Source: a virus
Length of the DNA: 52,392 nt
Reading direction: 5' to 3' (one strand)
Virus record (IMG/VR): IMGVR_UViG_3300037502_000790
Span: 1 to 52,392 of that record
The notes under the pieces are model-generated. The model was not told the DNA's origin and ran no database searches. It worked only from the letters and a program-made list of their open reading frames with translations. Both the position numbers and the translations under genes were made by a program. The stretch's first letter is position 1. Each line of letters starts with the position of its first letter. This document shows positions 1 through 9,920 of this stretch, piece by piece.

Positions 1-3000
1 GCTACCGTATAGGCAGGGGTTGCATCCCACTTCGAGAAGATGCGGTTGAAGTGTTCTTGTAGAGTGAGTGCGCCAACCACACCGGAGAAGCGGCCACGAC
101 GATAGCGGGTGCCCTCGCCGTCCTCGTCCGTGATGTCATCCAGATCCTTGGCGTTGGTGTCGTCACGCGCCATTACCTCTTTCAGATAGGCGTCGATCGT
201 GTTGTCAGGATTAGCGCCAGCCTCGATTGCAGCCTTGGCAATGTCGTTCAGCTCAGCAGCCTCATGCAGGATAGCCTTGAACTGACCCTCGTCAGCCTTG
301 GCAATCTGAGTGCGGTAGTTCATCCACATCTCAGGCGACAAGTAGCGCAGCTGATCGAGCTGGGAGTACACAGGCGAGCGCATCTTCATGTCGAGGTTGC
401 GCATTGCCTCTCTCACCTGACGGGTGAAGAACTCGTTGTACGCCTCTTGCTCTTCTTTCGTCAGTGCGTCGTTGACCTGACCCTCGAGATCAGGGCGGAC
501 AGCCAGCACATCTGAAATGTCTTGCAGCCAAGCGCGGACAGGATCAGGGAACAGATCGCGGATCATCTGGCGCAAAGGCACCTCGGTGATCGTGTCTGGA
601 TTCCTCATCTCCGACAGGGAGAACTGGTTGAACAGGGCGTTCGGGAACAGAGTTTCCAAACTGCCAGTCGAGAATGAAGCGTTGTCCTTGACGCGGTCGG
701 ACAGGCGCTGCATGTACTTCCTGCGGTTGTTCTTCCAGTTCTCGTAAGCAGTCGTTTCGGTATCACTAAGTGGTACCAAACTCTTGACGGGGACGTTGTC
801 GTAGGCTTTGAGCCACGCTTCACGCGCCATGTACGGACTCATCCCCGACTTCTCGATGTAGCCGTCGAGGGTGTAGTTCGCAGCGATGTTGCCCGACAGG
901 TCGATGAACCGCTTACCAACCTGAACACCAGCTTCGCGCATAGCGTCCAGCAGATGCATCACGCCGATGTCGTTCTCGCGGACAGCCTTGATGGCCTCCT
1001 CGAAGCTCATTTCCTTCTTCGCAACGGCGTCCACAAGGCGGCGAGCCTCGGTGCGCTGCTGGTCATTGAAGTCCAGCTCAGCTTGAATCTCGTTGCTGCC
1101 CGGGAATGTCTCGGGTTCAGCGTTGGTGTCTTTGGCTGGAGGAATCGCGGCGACGGTATCGCGCAGCTGCTCGTCAACAATCTGACCCAGCTCGCCATCA
1201 CGCAGTGCTTTCAGGTCGGACTCGGACTTTGAAACTGTGGCGTTGATCTCAGATTCGGAGAAGCCGTCTCTCGCCATCATATCCCGCACACCAGCAAGCT
1301 GACCCAACTTCCTATCGATGTCTCTGACCAAGGCGCGGACACGACCAGACATAATCTTGGCGTTCTCATCCACCAAGCGGTCAGCCTCAGCTCTTTCTTC
1401 CTCAGCCTTTTGATCGCGCAGCTCGACCTCAGTAGAACCCTCTACGCCATAGACGCCAGAGCGAGCGAGGTTGGTGAACACGCCGCCAGTGTCGTCATCA
1501 AACCAAGACGGATCACGTTCTTTGGCCGCATTCTTTGCCTTTTGGTCAGCGTCCCTTGCCTTGGTTCTTTCCTCGACTAAGCGGGACACGCCAGACATAA
1601 TCTCAGCGACTTGCCCGTCGAACGCGGTGCGAGATCTCGACAGTGGTAGATCGCCCTGAGCATCTTCTGCGAATGCAACCTTACTGCGCTTATCTTCAGT
1701 CTTCTGCAACTGCTCTGCTTCGCGGCTCAGCGCATCCATCGACAGACCAGTGGTCTCACCAACCTGTGCTGAACGGTACAGATCACCTGCTTGCTTGTAC
1801 TTCTTCTCAGCCAGCAGTCGCTTGATCTGCTCCACGGCCTTGTCTGTATCGATCTTCGGCTCGGTCTTGTTGGAGGCGTCGGAAGAACCCAGTAGCTTAG
1901 TGGCTGCGGCCTCATACTCGTCTGCGAGTTGCTTACGCTCAGCCAACACTTCGAGCATCCGAGACCGCTTGTCTTGTGTAGTGGCTGTATCGGCAACACG
2001 CCGCTCAATGCCCTCGACTGATTGGGCGAGCGCAACCATATCGCGGCCAACCTTTGCAAGCTTGCGGCCAGACTCAATCAAATCTGCGCCACGGTTTGGA
2101 TCTGTAGGCAGAAAACCGCCACCATCCGATTCCATTTTCTGACCGCGATCAACCAGTTCATTACCGCGCTGACGCAGTGCTTCAGAGGAAATACCGGCGC
2201 TTTCTGTAGCAACTTTCCGATCGGTTTCTTTCTGAAGGTCGGTGAACTTAACGCCAGTCTTTGCCATCAGCTTGTTGGCGGAGAAGAGTCTCGCGGCCTC
2301 AGGAACCTTGTTCTCAGACAGGAGCGAGCGCACCTGAGCTAGAGTTGCCTTGTCGTCATCGCTCGTGCTCTCGAAGGCGTTGTCGATCGCGCCGTCTTGA
2401 GTGAGGTCGAGGTTAGTCCCGCCTTTGGACTCGTTGACAAACCCAGCCAACATCCGACGCACTTGCTTGATCTCCGTCACATACGGAAGGATCTTTTCAT
2501 CTCTACTGGTCTTCGCGCCGAACTTTGCGATCATGTCATCAATGACCGCGAGGATTTTCTGTAATAGCCTAGGTTGCTTTTGACCAAGTTCTTGCCAGAA
2601 TGCGGGCTCTGTGAACATCGTGCCCATCAGATCCGCAACCATCTCCTCGTCAACCTTGCTGATGTCGTACCCAACTGCCAGCATTTTTGCCGCAAGCTGC
2701 TCACGACCATCCTGACGAACGTAAGATAAGACCTCTTGCTCTAATTGAGCAGCAGCTTCTGGATTGCGGCGGCGTAGCTCGTGATACAACTCATGACCAA
2801 AAATGGACAAGTGTTGATTTTCTTTATCGGCGTTAAGCATTACAACACCGCCAGACAAAGATGAGCCCAAACGAGACTTCAATAAATCATTGTTGCCAGC
2901 GTACCTAAATCCATACACTTGAACGCCAAAGCGCTTAGCTAATTCTCTGATCGTCGGAGCAACAGGGACAGGAATGTAGTCAGCAGGTTTGGCCGTAGGC

Positions 3001-5099
3001 TCTCTGGCTTGATCCCGCTGAGCCATACGCTCACGGACTTGAGCAAACGTCTGGAAGTTGGGATCGATCTTGGGCCGAATGTCTTCACGATCGCCGGGAG
3101 GAAGCCCATCAATCTTTTCAGTAGCTCCTTGCTGCGGATTAGCTATGGCGCCAAAGACTGCTTGAGCCTGCTCTGGGGTAAAGCCACGGCTAATCATCTC
3201 CTGCATCGAGGAGGTGGCGGCGGCGCGTCGAACAGCTTCAGGCATGCTCATGATGTTCTCTGCGCGGCGCTCGTAGCCACGGATCTGAACATCAAGAGGA
3301 GGTTGATTGGGGAACTGAACAGACGGGCCAGCGTTGAGAGTCGCAGGGTCTGGCGTAGCTGGAGGCTTCTCGCGGGAGAACTGACCCTCAGCAATGGCTT
3401 GTCCCTGATCTGCCAGCTCCTGTGCCATCTTCATGCGCTCACGAATAGGCATGAAGTCAGGAGGAGCGTCTAGGTCAGTGCCGCCATCAAATGGAGGGTC
3501 GTTCGGGTTGAAGTCGGTATTGCTGCCGGTCTGATTCAGACGGGTGTTGAAATCCTCGAAGAAGTCAGGATTGTTGTCGATGCGAGAGTTGCCTTCTTTC
3601 AGGAGATTTTCATCCTGAGACAGCTCTGCGAAATTGAGATCGGGGTTGGCAGCTTGTAGACGGGCGCGACCAGCTTCGTCGGAACGAGCCCATGCTGCAG
3701 CCATGTAGGAAGGATTGTTGACAGCCGCACCGTACTCAGCATCAGTCAGCGGAGGACGAGCAGGGGGTTGTTGCGTTTGTTGCGTTTGGTCAGGCGTGTC
3801 TACTGGAGGCGCAGCCGTCTCTGCGGACTTAGTGCCGCGAAGGGCGCTGACACCACCGAAGCCACCACCAGCAATGCCACCAAGAGCGGCACCAGCACCA
3901 GCGGCCTGAGGCACACCCTCGAATAGATCTTGATCAGGCTTGGCGCCGGAGAAGCGCGTACCCACGTTGGTTGCAAACTGAGAACCGCCTTCTTCACCAG
4001 CTTCTTGAGCGCTTTCTTTGAGGATGCCTTTGCCGACTTCGGTTGCGACCTTGCCAACAGTACGTTCGGCCAGCTCTGCACCAGCCTGACCAGTAAGCAC
4101 TTTAGCTTCGAGGGAACCAGCGCCAGAGACTTTGCCAGCGACAAGAGAGATCGCACCAGCCAGCGATGCAGCAACAGCGGAAGCGTCATTAGCCAAGCGC
4201 TCACGGGCTTGCTTGCGACCATCAGGGGTATCCCCAAGCTGTGTCACTAATGCCTGATACTGAGGCGACTGGCTAAGCTCTGCCTCACTCATCGTCATCA
4301 CGTTCTGACGAGCGTCCATACCTGCGGAGCCACCCTCGACTGCAGCGTTCAAACCAAGAACGGTGCGGGTAGCGCTGGTCGTAGCAGCAGCCTGAGCAGC
4401 CTCAGCAGACAGGCCAGCAGTGCTTGCAGCGGAGAATGCTCTGGCAGCAGCAAGGCGAGCCGCACCGGCCACGGTGAGAAGTTGAGGGCCCATCTCGAGC
4501 GCCATCATCCCAGCCAAGCGTGGGTTCGACACCACAGCAGTGAAGCTATCGATGAAGCCGTCTGCCTTCTCTAGCTCTGCGCGTTGTGCCTGAAGTTCAG
4601 CGGAGTCGTTGGCGCCCAGTTCCTTGCGATACCGGTCAATAACCTCTCCGGGGGTCGTGCCGGAGATGTATCTAGCGGCAGCGTCAGGCGCACCCATCGT
4701 CACCAGATTGGCTACTTCGTTGATGCCGCCTATCAGGCCAAGGCCACCCCTAGCAACGGAGCGACCAACGTCTCCAACTAGCGTTCCTTCCCCTTTCGGG
4801 GCGGGGGTAGATGTGGCTTGAGAAGAGTACTGCTCAGTCAGATTAGAAAGGAGTGACGCGACTAGCGGGTCTTCACCTGAGGATTGCTCTGGGGCGGGTT
4901 GAGGAGCAGGCTGGGGTGCGGGTTGAGTAGCAATCGCTGATCTACGCTGCATGTACTCTGCAGCCTCTTGCCCCGGAACATAGTCTCTACCTCTAGCAGA
5001 ACGGTAGAAGTCGCCCGGGTTGTAGCCCCCAGTTGAAATTGCCTGCCCCTTACGGCGGACACCCTTTCCTGCCTCGTCTGCTGTCTGGTAGATCGGCAT
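1..5099 (-). CDS. Giant polyvalent virion protein, N-terminal part (residues 1-1700 of 2,959)
   Basis: This open frame starts at an ATG at 5099 (GGAAAGAAC upstream) and runs off the left edge. Across the circular junction the frame continues without a stop into the minus-strand frame at 52392-48612. From the N-terminus I see a Pro/Ala/Gln-rich linker (about 55-75), an Ala-rich hydrophobic stretch (about 195-230), a glycine-zipper-like segment (about 397-421), then a zincin-type HELYH motif at 769-773 with an acidic segment around 815 that could hold a third metal ligand. Charged helical sequence follows, including two similar segments near 920-960 and 1075-1120. Large multi-domain proteins of this type (polyvalent proteins, Iyer and colleagues) are thought to enter the host with phage DNA. 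The place at the end of the late operon, after two other internal-virion candidates, agrees. Individual activities are inferred. Confidence 0.88.
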   Translation of the reverse strand, partial: MPIYQTADEAGKGVRRKGQAISTGGYNPGDFYRSARGRDYVPGQEAAEYMQRRSAIATQPAPQPAPQPAPEQSSGEDPLVASLLSNLTEQYSSQATSTPAPKGEGTLVGDVGRSVARGGLGLIGGINEVANLVTMGAPDAAARYISGTTPGEVIDRYRKELGANDSAELQAQRAELEKADGFIDSFTAVVSNPRLAGMMALEMGPQLLTVAGAARLAAARAFSAASTAGLSAEAAQAAATTSATRTVLGLNAAVEGGSAGMDARQNVMTMSEAELSQSPQYQALVTQLGDTPDGRKQARERLANDASAVAASLAGAISLVAGKVSGAGSLEAKVLTGQAGAELAERTVGKVATEVGKGILKESAQEAGEEGGSQFATNVGTRFSGAKPDQDLFEGVPQAAGAGAALGGIAGGGFGGVSALRGTKSAETAAPPVDTPDQTQQTQQPPARPPLTDAEYGAAVNNPSYMAAAWARSDEAGRARLQAANPDLNFAELSQDENLLKEGNSRIDNNPDFFEDFNTRLNQTGSNTDFNPNDPPFDGGTDLDAPPDFMPIRERMKMAQELADQGQAIAEGQFSREKPPATPDPATLNAGPSVQFPNQPPLDVQIRGYERRAENIMSMPEAVRRAAATSSMQEMISRGFTPEQAQAVFGAIANPQQGATEKIDGLPPGDREDIRPKIDPNFQTFAQVRERMAQRDQAREPTAKPADYIPVPVAPTIRELAKRFGVQVYGFRYAGNNDLLKSRLGSSLSGGVVMLNADKENQHLSIFGHELYHELRRRNPEAAAQLEQEVLSYVRQDGREQLAAKMLAVGYDISKVDEEMVADLMGTMFTEPAFWQELGQKQPRLLQKILAVIDDMIAKFGAKTSRDEKILPYVTEIKQVRRMLAGFVNESKGGTNLDLTQDGAIDNAFESTSDDDKATLAQVRSLLSENKVPEAARLFSANKLMAKTGVKFTDLQKETDRKVATESAGISSEALRQRGNELVDRGQKMESDGGGFLPTDPNRGADLIESGRKLAKVGRDMVALAQSVEGIERRVADTATTQDKRSRMLEVLAERKQLADEYEAAATKLLGSSDASNKTEPKIDTDKAVEQIKRLLAEKKYKQAGDLYRSAQVGETTGLSMDALSREAEQLQKTEDKRSKVAFAEDAQGDLPLSRSRTAFDGQVAEIMSGVSRLVEERTKARDADQKAKNAAKERDPSWFDDDTGGVFTNLARSGVYGVEGSTEVELRDQKAEEERAEADRLVDENAKIMSGRVRALVRDIDRKLGQLAGVRDMMARDGFSESEINATVSKSESDLKALRDGELGQIVDEQLRDTVAAIPPAKDTNAEPETFPGSNEIQAELDFNDQQRTEARRLVDAVAKKEMSFEEAIKAVRENDIGVMHLLDAMREAGVQVGKRFIDLSGNIAANYTLDGYIEKSGMSPYMAREAWLKAYDNVPVKSLVPLSDTETTAYENWKNNRRKYMQRLSDRVKDNASFSTGSLETLFPNALFNQFSLSEMRNPDTITEVPLRQMIRDLFPDPVRAWLQDISDVLAVRPDLEGQVNDALTKEEQEAYNEFFTRQVREAMRNLDMKMRSPVYSQLDQLRYLSPEMWMNYRTQIAKADEGQFKAILHEAAELNDIAKAAIEAGANPDNTIDAYLKEVMARDDTNAKDLDDITDEDGEGTRYRRGRFSGVVGALTLQEHFNRIFSKWDATPAYTV

Positions 5100-5110
5100 G
5101 TTCTTTCCAA

Positions 5111-6310
5111 TTACTTAGGTTTTTGCTGTGCGTTCTGCTTCGCTTGTCTAACGATCTGCATTGCCATTGCCGCAGCCTCTGGGGCGGACTTCGCCTTGCC
5201 GGACTTGTACAGCGCGTATGCAGTGTTCATCACATTCATCGTGTCTTGCTGGTACTGCTCGATGTTCATCGCGTTCGACGGGTTGCCCATAGCTGCGCGA
5301 GCAGGATCCATAATGATCGTCTCAAGCTCCACGAACATCGGATCCTTCTGGCCTCTACCAGCACGTTCATTCTGGACAAGCTCACGATCCATCGCGCCTT
5401 GGTTGTTCAACAAGGCAATGCCTCGTGCGTTGGCGTTGCTTGCGGCGTTACGAGCGGTGTCGCCCTGCTCTTTGATCTCAGTCTGCTTGAACGCAGCCAT
5501 CGTGTTGGCGTATGCCTCGGAACTCATCGAGGGTAGGATCACATCTCGGAAGCCATCAAACACTTCTTGCTTCTTGCCGTCCTTACCAATTCGGAAACCC
5601 GCAACAGTCGGGCCGAACATGCCCGGCTTCAGTTCGAGCTTGACGTCATCGCCAATCTTGATCTTGCCGTTTTTGTTGAACATCGCTTTGGCGCCAGCTT
5701 CGTCACCAGTGGTGTGGTAGTAGCGCAGAGCCTCGATTGCGCCTTCGCGTTCAGCTTCCTTGCGACGGTTCTTTGCTTCCTTGAGAAGTTCAGGCGTGAC
5801 CTTGCCGTAGCGCAATGCTTCTTCCAGCATGATGTCTGCTGCTCGCATCTCCAGATCAACTGGGTTGAGCGCAGCAATCTGCTTGGCCGAGCCGGGCCTA
5901 AACGTCAGTCCCTTTTGCTGAAGGTCTCGTGTGGCCTGCTCCATTGAAGAGAACCGCATTGGGCCGACTTGCTTGCCACTGGGGTCGATAACATCAAGCT
6001 CCACACCGCCTTGAGAAGCGGCAACCAACTCAGAAAGTCGTTTTGACTGGCTGGCCTGAAAGTCACGGTCGCGCTTCCTCTGGTCAAGATCAAGACCGCC
6101 AGCCTCAATCTGCTGTAGAGTGAGTTGCTTGGTCAGGCCGAACTGCTCGGCGTCTCTTTCCGATCTTGCCTTATCAAGGGCGAAACGAGACTCCTCAAGC
6201 GCCATGCGCTTCTTTTCATTCTCCGCAGCCTGCCTATCTCGCTCTAGTCGCTGCCGCGTGACAATGCCATCAGTAAGACCATCAGCGAATGCCCCGAGTC
6301 CACGTGCCAT
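5111..6310 (-). CDS. Putative internal virion protein, helical/coiled-coil (399 aa)
   Basis: The ATG at 6310 overlaps the stop of the upstream gene (TAATG). Residues about 15-100 are very rich in Lys, Arg, Glu and Gln with heptad-like spacing (for example DRQAAENEKKRMALEESRF), predicting a long coiled coil. The middle is mixed alpha/beta and the C-terminus is Lys/Gln-rich (KQNAQQKPK). There is no signal peptide or membrane segment. It lies between another virion-protein candidate and the giant gene, the usual place for ejected internal proteins in podoviruses. I do not recognise a named domain; the role comes from position and composition. Confidence 0.8.
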   Translation of the reverse strand: MARGLGAFADGLTDGIVTRQRLERDRQAAENEKKRMALEESRFALDKARSERDAEQFGLTKQLTLQQIEAGGLDLDQRKRDRDFQASQSKRLSELVAASQGGVELDVIDPSGKQVGPMRFSSMEQATRDLQQKGLTFRPGSAKQIAALNPVDLEMRAADIMLEEALRYGKVTPELLKEAKNRRKEAEREGAIEALRYYHTTGDEAGAKAMFNKNGKIKIGDDVKLELKPGMFGPTVAGFRIGKDGKKQEVFDGFRDVILPSMSSEAYANTMAAFKQTEIKEQGDTARNAASNANARGIALLNNQGAMDRELVQNERAGRGQKDPMFVELETIIMDPARAAMGNPSNAMNIEQYQQDTMNVMNTAYALYKSGKAKSAPEAAAMAMQIVRQAKQNAQQKPK

Positions 6311-7485
6311 TATTTCTTCCCCTTAAGTGCTTTGCGCTTGCGCTGGACAGCAGCTGGCGTGTGAGTCTCTTTGACCAGCCTGTCTAGCTTGCCCTTGCCA
6401 ATCTTTCTGACGGTGTCGGCTGGAAGCACGTACTCGCCGTTCGAGAGCATCGCAGGGATCTTGTCGTCCACAGGACCGCCAGGACCACTCACAGGGCCAG
6501 CGCCAACATGCGCACCATCAGCCAGTCGCAAACCACGATGCACCTCGCCACCGTCCGCAAAGTACTTTCCAAATGCCAGACCAGCGAACTTACCGAAGCC
6601 GCCAAACATATCCGCGTTAGCCTGTTGCTGTGCGTTGTAACCCTGCATACGAGCGTTGAACTCTTGGCCGTAGATATTGCCTGCCGTTCCGTAGCCGCCG
6701 ATCGCCGCTTGATTAGCTGCAGTAGCACCTTGGAAGCCCTGCCCCATGATGCGACCACCCGTTTGGGCAGTGTCTTTTGCGCCTTGGCTTGCATTCAGGG
6801 AGACGCCATAAGCAGTCGATGCATTCGTGGCTAGATTTCTACCAAGACCAGCTGCGTCATACAGCATCGCCATACCCTTGTCTTGCGCCATTGTTCTAGC
6901 TTGGTTCTGTCCGCCAGCACGAGCAAGCGCTTCTTGCGTCAACATCGTTTGGTTCAGCGCAGCAAAGCGGCCTGAGTTCGGCGCAATACCTGCTGCCGCT
7001 AACTGGCGATTCTGCTGGCCACGAGCCACTCCAAAAGCTTGAGATACGTCCGATGCGGCTGCGCGAGCCAACTCTTCTCGTTTGGCTTCGGTGTTGTACT
7101 CCTTGGCGCGCCTAACCAACTCCTCCTCTACCGGGCGGAATGTGCCTTTCTCATAGGCTGAGTAATCATCAGCCCTAGCCTTATTGGCGGCTTGAATATC
7201 TATCTCGCCCTGAAGAAGCTTCGTCAGGGTCGGCTTGAACTCTTCGTACTGCTGCTTGTAAAAGTTCAGCGTATCTGTAGCGATCTTCTCTTGACTAGCA
7301 GCCACAGTCTTCGCAGCTTCAGCTGACGCCATCATCCCGGGGTTGGGGTCAGGCGGACTGCCCTTACCGCCAAAAGCAATGTTGCGTTTCTTCATGACCG
7401 CGAGCTTGCGCTCAATCGGGTCACGAGGGTCATCGCAGACATCCCCGTAGAACTGCATGAAGTCGTCGTATTTGTGTTCGAACAT
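6310..7485 (-). CDS. Putative internal virion/ejection protein (391 aa)
   Basis: ATG at 7485 with AAAGGACTAGAGA upstream. The N-terminal half is helical and Ala/Gln/Glu-rich; the central region (about 200-300) is Gly/Ala/Asn-rich with many small residues. The C-terminal 75 residues contain ADGGEVHRG and GPGGPVDDKIPAMLSNGEY. This ADGG and GPG(G)PxDDxIPAxLSxGEYV module recurs at the C-termini of phage structural proteins. The stop overlaps the next start, so translation is probably coupled. A role in DNA ejection is inferred from position and composition. Confidence 0.8.
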   Translation of the reverse strand: MFEHKYDDFMQFYGDVCDDPRDPIERKLAVMKKRNIAFGGKGSPPDPNPGMMASAEAAKTVAASQEKIATDTLNFYKQQYEEFKPTLTKLLQGEIDIQAANKARADDYSAYEKGTFRPVEEELVRRAKEYNTEAKREELARAAASDVSQAFGVARGQQNRQLAAAGIAPNSGRFAALNQTMLTQEALARAGGQNQARTMAQDKGMAMLYDAAGLGRNLATNASTAYGVSLNASQGAKDTAQTGGRIMGQGFQGATAANQAAIGGYGTAGNIYGQEFNARMQGYNAQQQANADMFGGFGKFAGLAFGKYFADGGEVHRGLRLADGAHVGAGPVSGPGGPVDDKIPAMLSNGEYVLPADTVRKIGKGKLDRLVKETHTPAAVQRKRKALKGKK

Positions 7486-7496
7486 TCTCTAGTCCT

Positions 7497-7916
7497 TTAG
7501 ATAAAGCGGCATTCTTCTCGCCACATCCGATAGATGATTACGTCGCCGCCGTCTCTCGCCGCGCCCTCGAGCACAGCCTCTGGTTTGAATCCTAGGTGTT
7601 CGTCCAACTGACGAGCCTTGATGTTTGATGCTTCTACCCACCCGCTTACGCGCTTGCACTTGAGTTGATTGAATGGGTAGCCAAAAACCGCTTTAACAAA
7701 CGACTTTGTTGCCCAGTGACCACCATCTATTCCTGCCACATGCATGAAGATATTGTTGGTGCTGTAGCTGTCGTACAGAACTCCGCCCACCAATTCGCCG
7801 TCGCGCTCGATACCAATGCCCTGCATACCCGCAGAGAACACCATCGGCACACCCCGGTCAGTCACAAAACTGAAGACTCGGTCAACGTCGAATATTAGGT
7901 TACTCATGTTAGGCAT
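7497..7916 (-). CDS. GNAT-family N-acetyltransferase-like protein (139 aa)
   Basis: Length and pattern fit a single GNAT domain: central beta strands (GELVGGVLYDSY, NIFMHVAG), then a late segment WVEASNIKARQLDEHLGF typical of the final helix and strand of GNAT enzymes. The start at 7916 overlaps the preceding gene by 8 nt; an alternative in-frame ATG lies at 7907. Such single-domain acetyltransferases occur inside the structural modules of several podoviruses. Substrate unknown; it could modify a virion or host protein. Confidence 0.8.
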   Translation of the reverse strand: MPNMSNLIFDVDRVFSFVTDRGVPMVFSAGMQGIGIERDGELVGGVLYDSYSTNNIFMHVAGIDGGHWATKSFVKAVFGYPFNQLKCKRVSGWVEASNIKARQLDEHLGFKPEAVLEGAARDGGDVIIYRMWREECRFI

Positions 7917-8100
7917 TCAGTCTAGCTATTATGCCATTCACTGCGCTGATCACTTCAGGCAAAGTGGCATCGGTGGGTAGCTGCGCAAGCGGCCCTCCAC
8001 GAGCCCCGGTAATGGACTCGATGTTCTCCTTCATGGGGCGCAGTAGGGAGGCAATCCTCTGATCCGCCACATTCACTGCAGGGATGCTTGGCTTCTTCAT
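7909..8100 (-). CDS. Small structural-module protein (63 aa)
   Basis: The ATG at 8100 overlaps the stop of the 604-aa gene as ATGA, indicating coupling. The protein has a proline-containing N-terminus and a C-terminal helix (TLPEVISAVNGIIARLNA). Not recognised. Its position suggests a minor virion or assembly component. Confidence 0.7.
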   Translation of the reverse strand: MKKPSIPAVNVADQRIASLLRPMKENIESITGARGGPLAQLPTDATLPEVISAVNGIIARLNA

Positions 8101-9911
8101 AATGTCGCCAGTTCTTTCACTGTCTCAGCCATCTTGACGTAGCGGCATTCGATGTTGCCGGAGATGCGCACCTCAAAAGCCTGCCCTTTGTAACCCGAGG
8201 GCATCCTGTACACACCCGACTGCGTGTATTGCCCATTGAAAACAAGCTCACCATCGCAGTACACCTCGGTCAACAGGTAGCGATCGTCAACGATACTTGG
8301 TATGTTTTTGAGGATGGAGCCATTCAAGTCTCGCGTATTGAGGACGAACTCATTGAGGGAGCCTTGTAAGTTGCCGGAGGCAGCAAAAAGAGCTTGGTTG
8401 TACGCAATGATCTCCGCAATACGCTCCGCCAGATCTTCCGCCTCCTGCGCATTATCAAAATCCGCATCCAACTCAATGGCGCCAAGATTCACGGGTTTCG
8501 TAAAGATAAATCTTTTGGATAGCCACTCATAAGGCAACCAGTTGTAGATGTCCCCTTCCCACTGCTTGATTACATCGTCTTCAACAATAAACAGGGTGGC
8601 CGTTTCAGGGTCTACGAAGCAGGCGTTGGACTGAATGCTGGTGATTGACAGCGGTGTTGCAGGAAGCGTTCGGTCAAGAATAAAAGCGCCGTCCTTGAGA
8701 TACTCAGTGCCATTCGTGTAGAAACCAAAGTACTTGCCAGCATAGTTTGCACACCGCAGAGTGGCTGGGTTGAACTTCTCAAAGTCGTCCCTCAGCATGA
8801 TGTTCCCTGTGGTGAGGCCAGCTGCGCCGGGTCCAATCACGCAGATACCGTTGGTACTGGCATACACCACGCCACTCGAATCAGAGGCGATGGAGCGCTT
8901 AGCAACACAGGGCTCGAGTTCCGGAATCTTTTCCGGCGACATTGATTCTGGCGTAAGGCCAGTGACGATCTGAGGGAAACCCCTTGTCATCACAGCAACA
9001 GAGGTACCAAAGATCCCAAGTCCCACGATGTCCACGTTTAGCGATAGGCGGTACTCAAGAGGCCAAGCGTGAGGCGCACCTATTTCGGACATGCACAGCT
9101 CTTGCCCCACAAACCCGATCAAGAAGCCGCTGGGGTGTGCAACAAGGCCAGCCAGTTCATCGGGCGGCTCTAACCAAGTAAGCGACTGCAGCTCCTCGCC
9201 TAATGCAGCTGCCGCGACGTTGTCAGAGTAGCTTGTTGTAGCAACTGCGATCTCAGCCACAAACAGAAAGGTAGTTGTTGCTGACCCAGTGACAGAACGA
9301 TAGATTCTGCGCTTGGTGACGTTGTAGTCGCCAGAGGGCGCCGCAGAAAAGCCGCTGACCGTAATCGTGTCCCCAGTTCCACAAAGGACCTCGGCAGAGA
9401 CCGGACTTGGCGCGCTTTCTTCCTCGATGCCGCCAAACTCTTGGATATTGGTGTACACGTAAACGCGGGTCTCCGGCGAGCCGCCAGAACCAACCCTTGC
9501 AACCGTGGGGGCAGCCGTTGGGGCCTTCACGCCCATGTTCAAGTAGTCAGCCGGGGGGTCGCCCTGTGTACTTCCGGCCAAAGTCGAGTTGGTCTTTTTG
9601 GGTGTAGTGTCCCCGGTGTAGTAGATCGACATCGGGTTGGATGAGTCTGTAATTGGATTACGCACCACATCCACATCATCTACCCAAGAAATCCAAAGCG
9701 CGTCCCCTGCTGTGTCCTTGCCTTTGTAAATGCTGATTGTTCCTTCTGGAACATTGAACGCAGGCGAGACCGGAGACGGCTTTCTCCACGCCCTTAAATC
9801 TCCGGCGTATAGCTTGGTGTTGATGGCTCGTTGCGCTTCGTTGTCTTGAAGCAAGTGCGCCGCAACCCGAGGAACGTATCCTCCTTGCGTCATGAGCTTC
9901 AGACCAGCCAT
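8097..9911 (-). CDS. Virion structural protein, probably tail component (604 aa)
   Basis: ATG at 9911 with AAGGGGAG upstream. The N-terminus has a conserved-looking phage pattern (GGYVPRVAAHLLQDNEAQRA) and the body is beta-rich with many Thr, Ser, Gly and Tyr. Residues about 125-235 resemble a fibronectin-like beta sandwich (ETRVYVYTNIQEFGGIEE). There is no signal peptide or membrane segment. Long beta-rich proteins at this point of podovirus late operons are usually tail or tail-tip proteins. The exact position in the virion cannot be read from sequence. Confidence 0.8.
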   Translation of the reverse strand: MAGLKLMTQGGYVPRVAAHLLQDNEAQRAINTKLYAGDLRAWRKPSPVSPAFNVPEGTISIYKGKDTAGDALWISWVDDVDVVRNPITDSSNPMSIYYTGDTTPKKTNSTLAGSTQGDPPADYLNMGVKAPTAAPTVARVGSGGSPETRVYVYTNIQEFGGIEEESAPSPVSAEVLCGTGDTITVSGFSAAPSGDYNVTKRRIYRSVTGSATTTFLFVAEIAVATTSYSDNVAAAALGEELQSLTWLEPPDELAGLVAHPSGFLIGFVGQELCMSEIGAPHAWPLEYRLSLNVDIVGLGIFGTSVAVMTRGFPQIVTGLTPESMSPEKIPELEPCVAKRSIASDSSGVVYASTNGICVIGPGAAGLTTGNIMLRDDFEKFNPATLRCANYAGKYFGFYTNGTEYLKDGAFILDRTLPATPLSITSIQSNACFVDPETATLFIVEDDVIKQWEGDIYNWLPYEWLSKRFIFTKPVNLGAIELDADFDNAQEAEDLAERIAEIIAYNQALFAASGNLQGSLNEFVLNTRDLNGSILKNIPSIVDDRYLLTEVYCDGELVFNGQYTQSGVYRMPSGYKGQAFEVRISGNIECRYVKMAETVKELATL

Positions 9912-9920
9912 TTACTCCCC

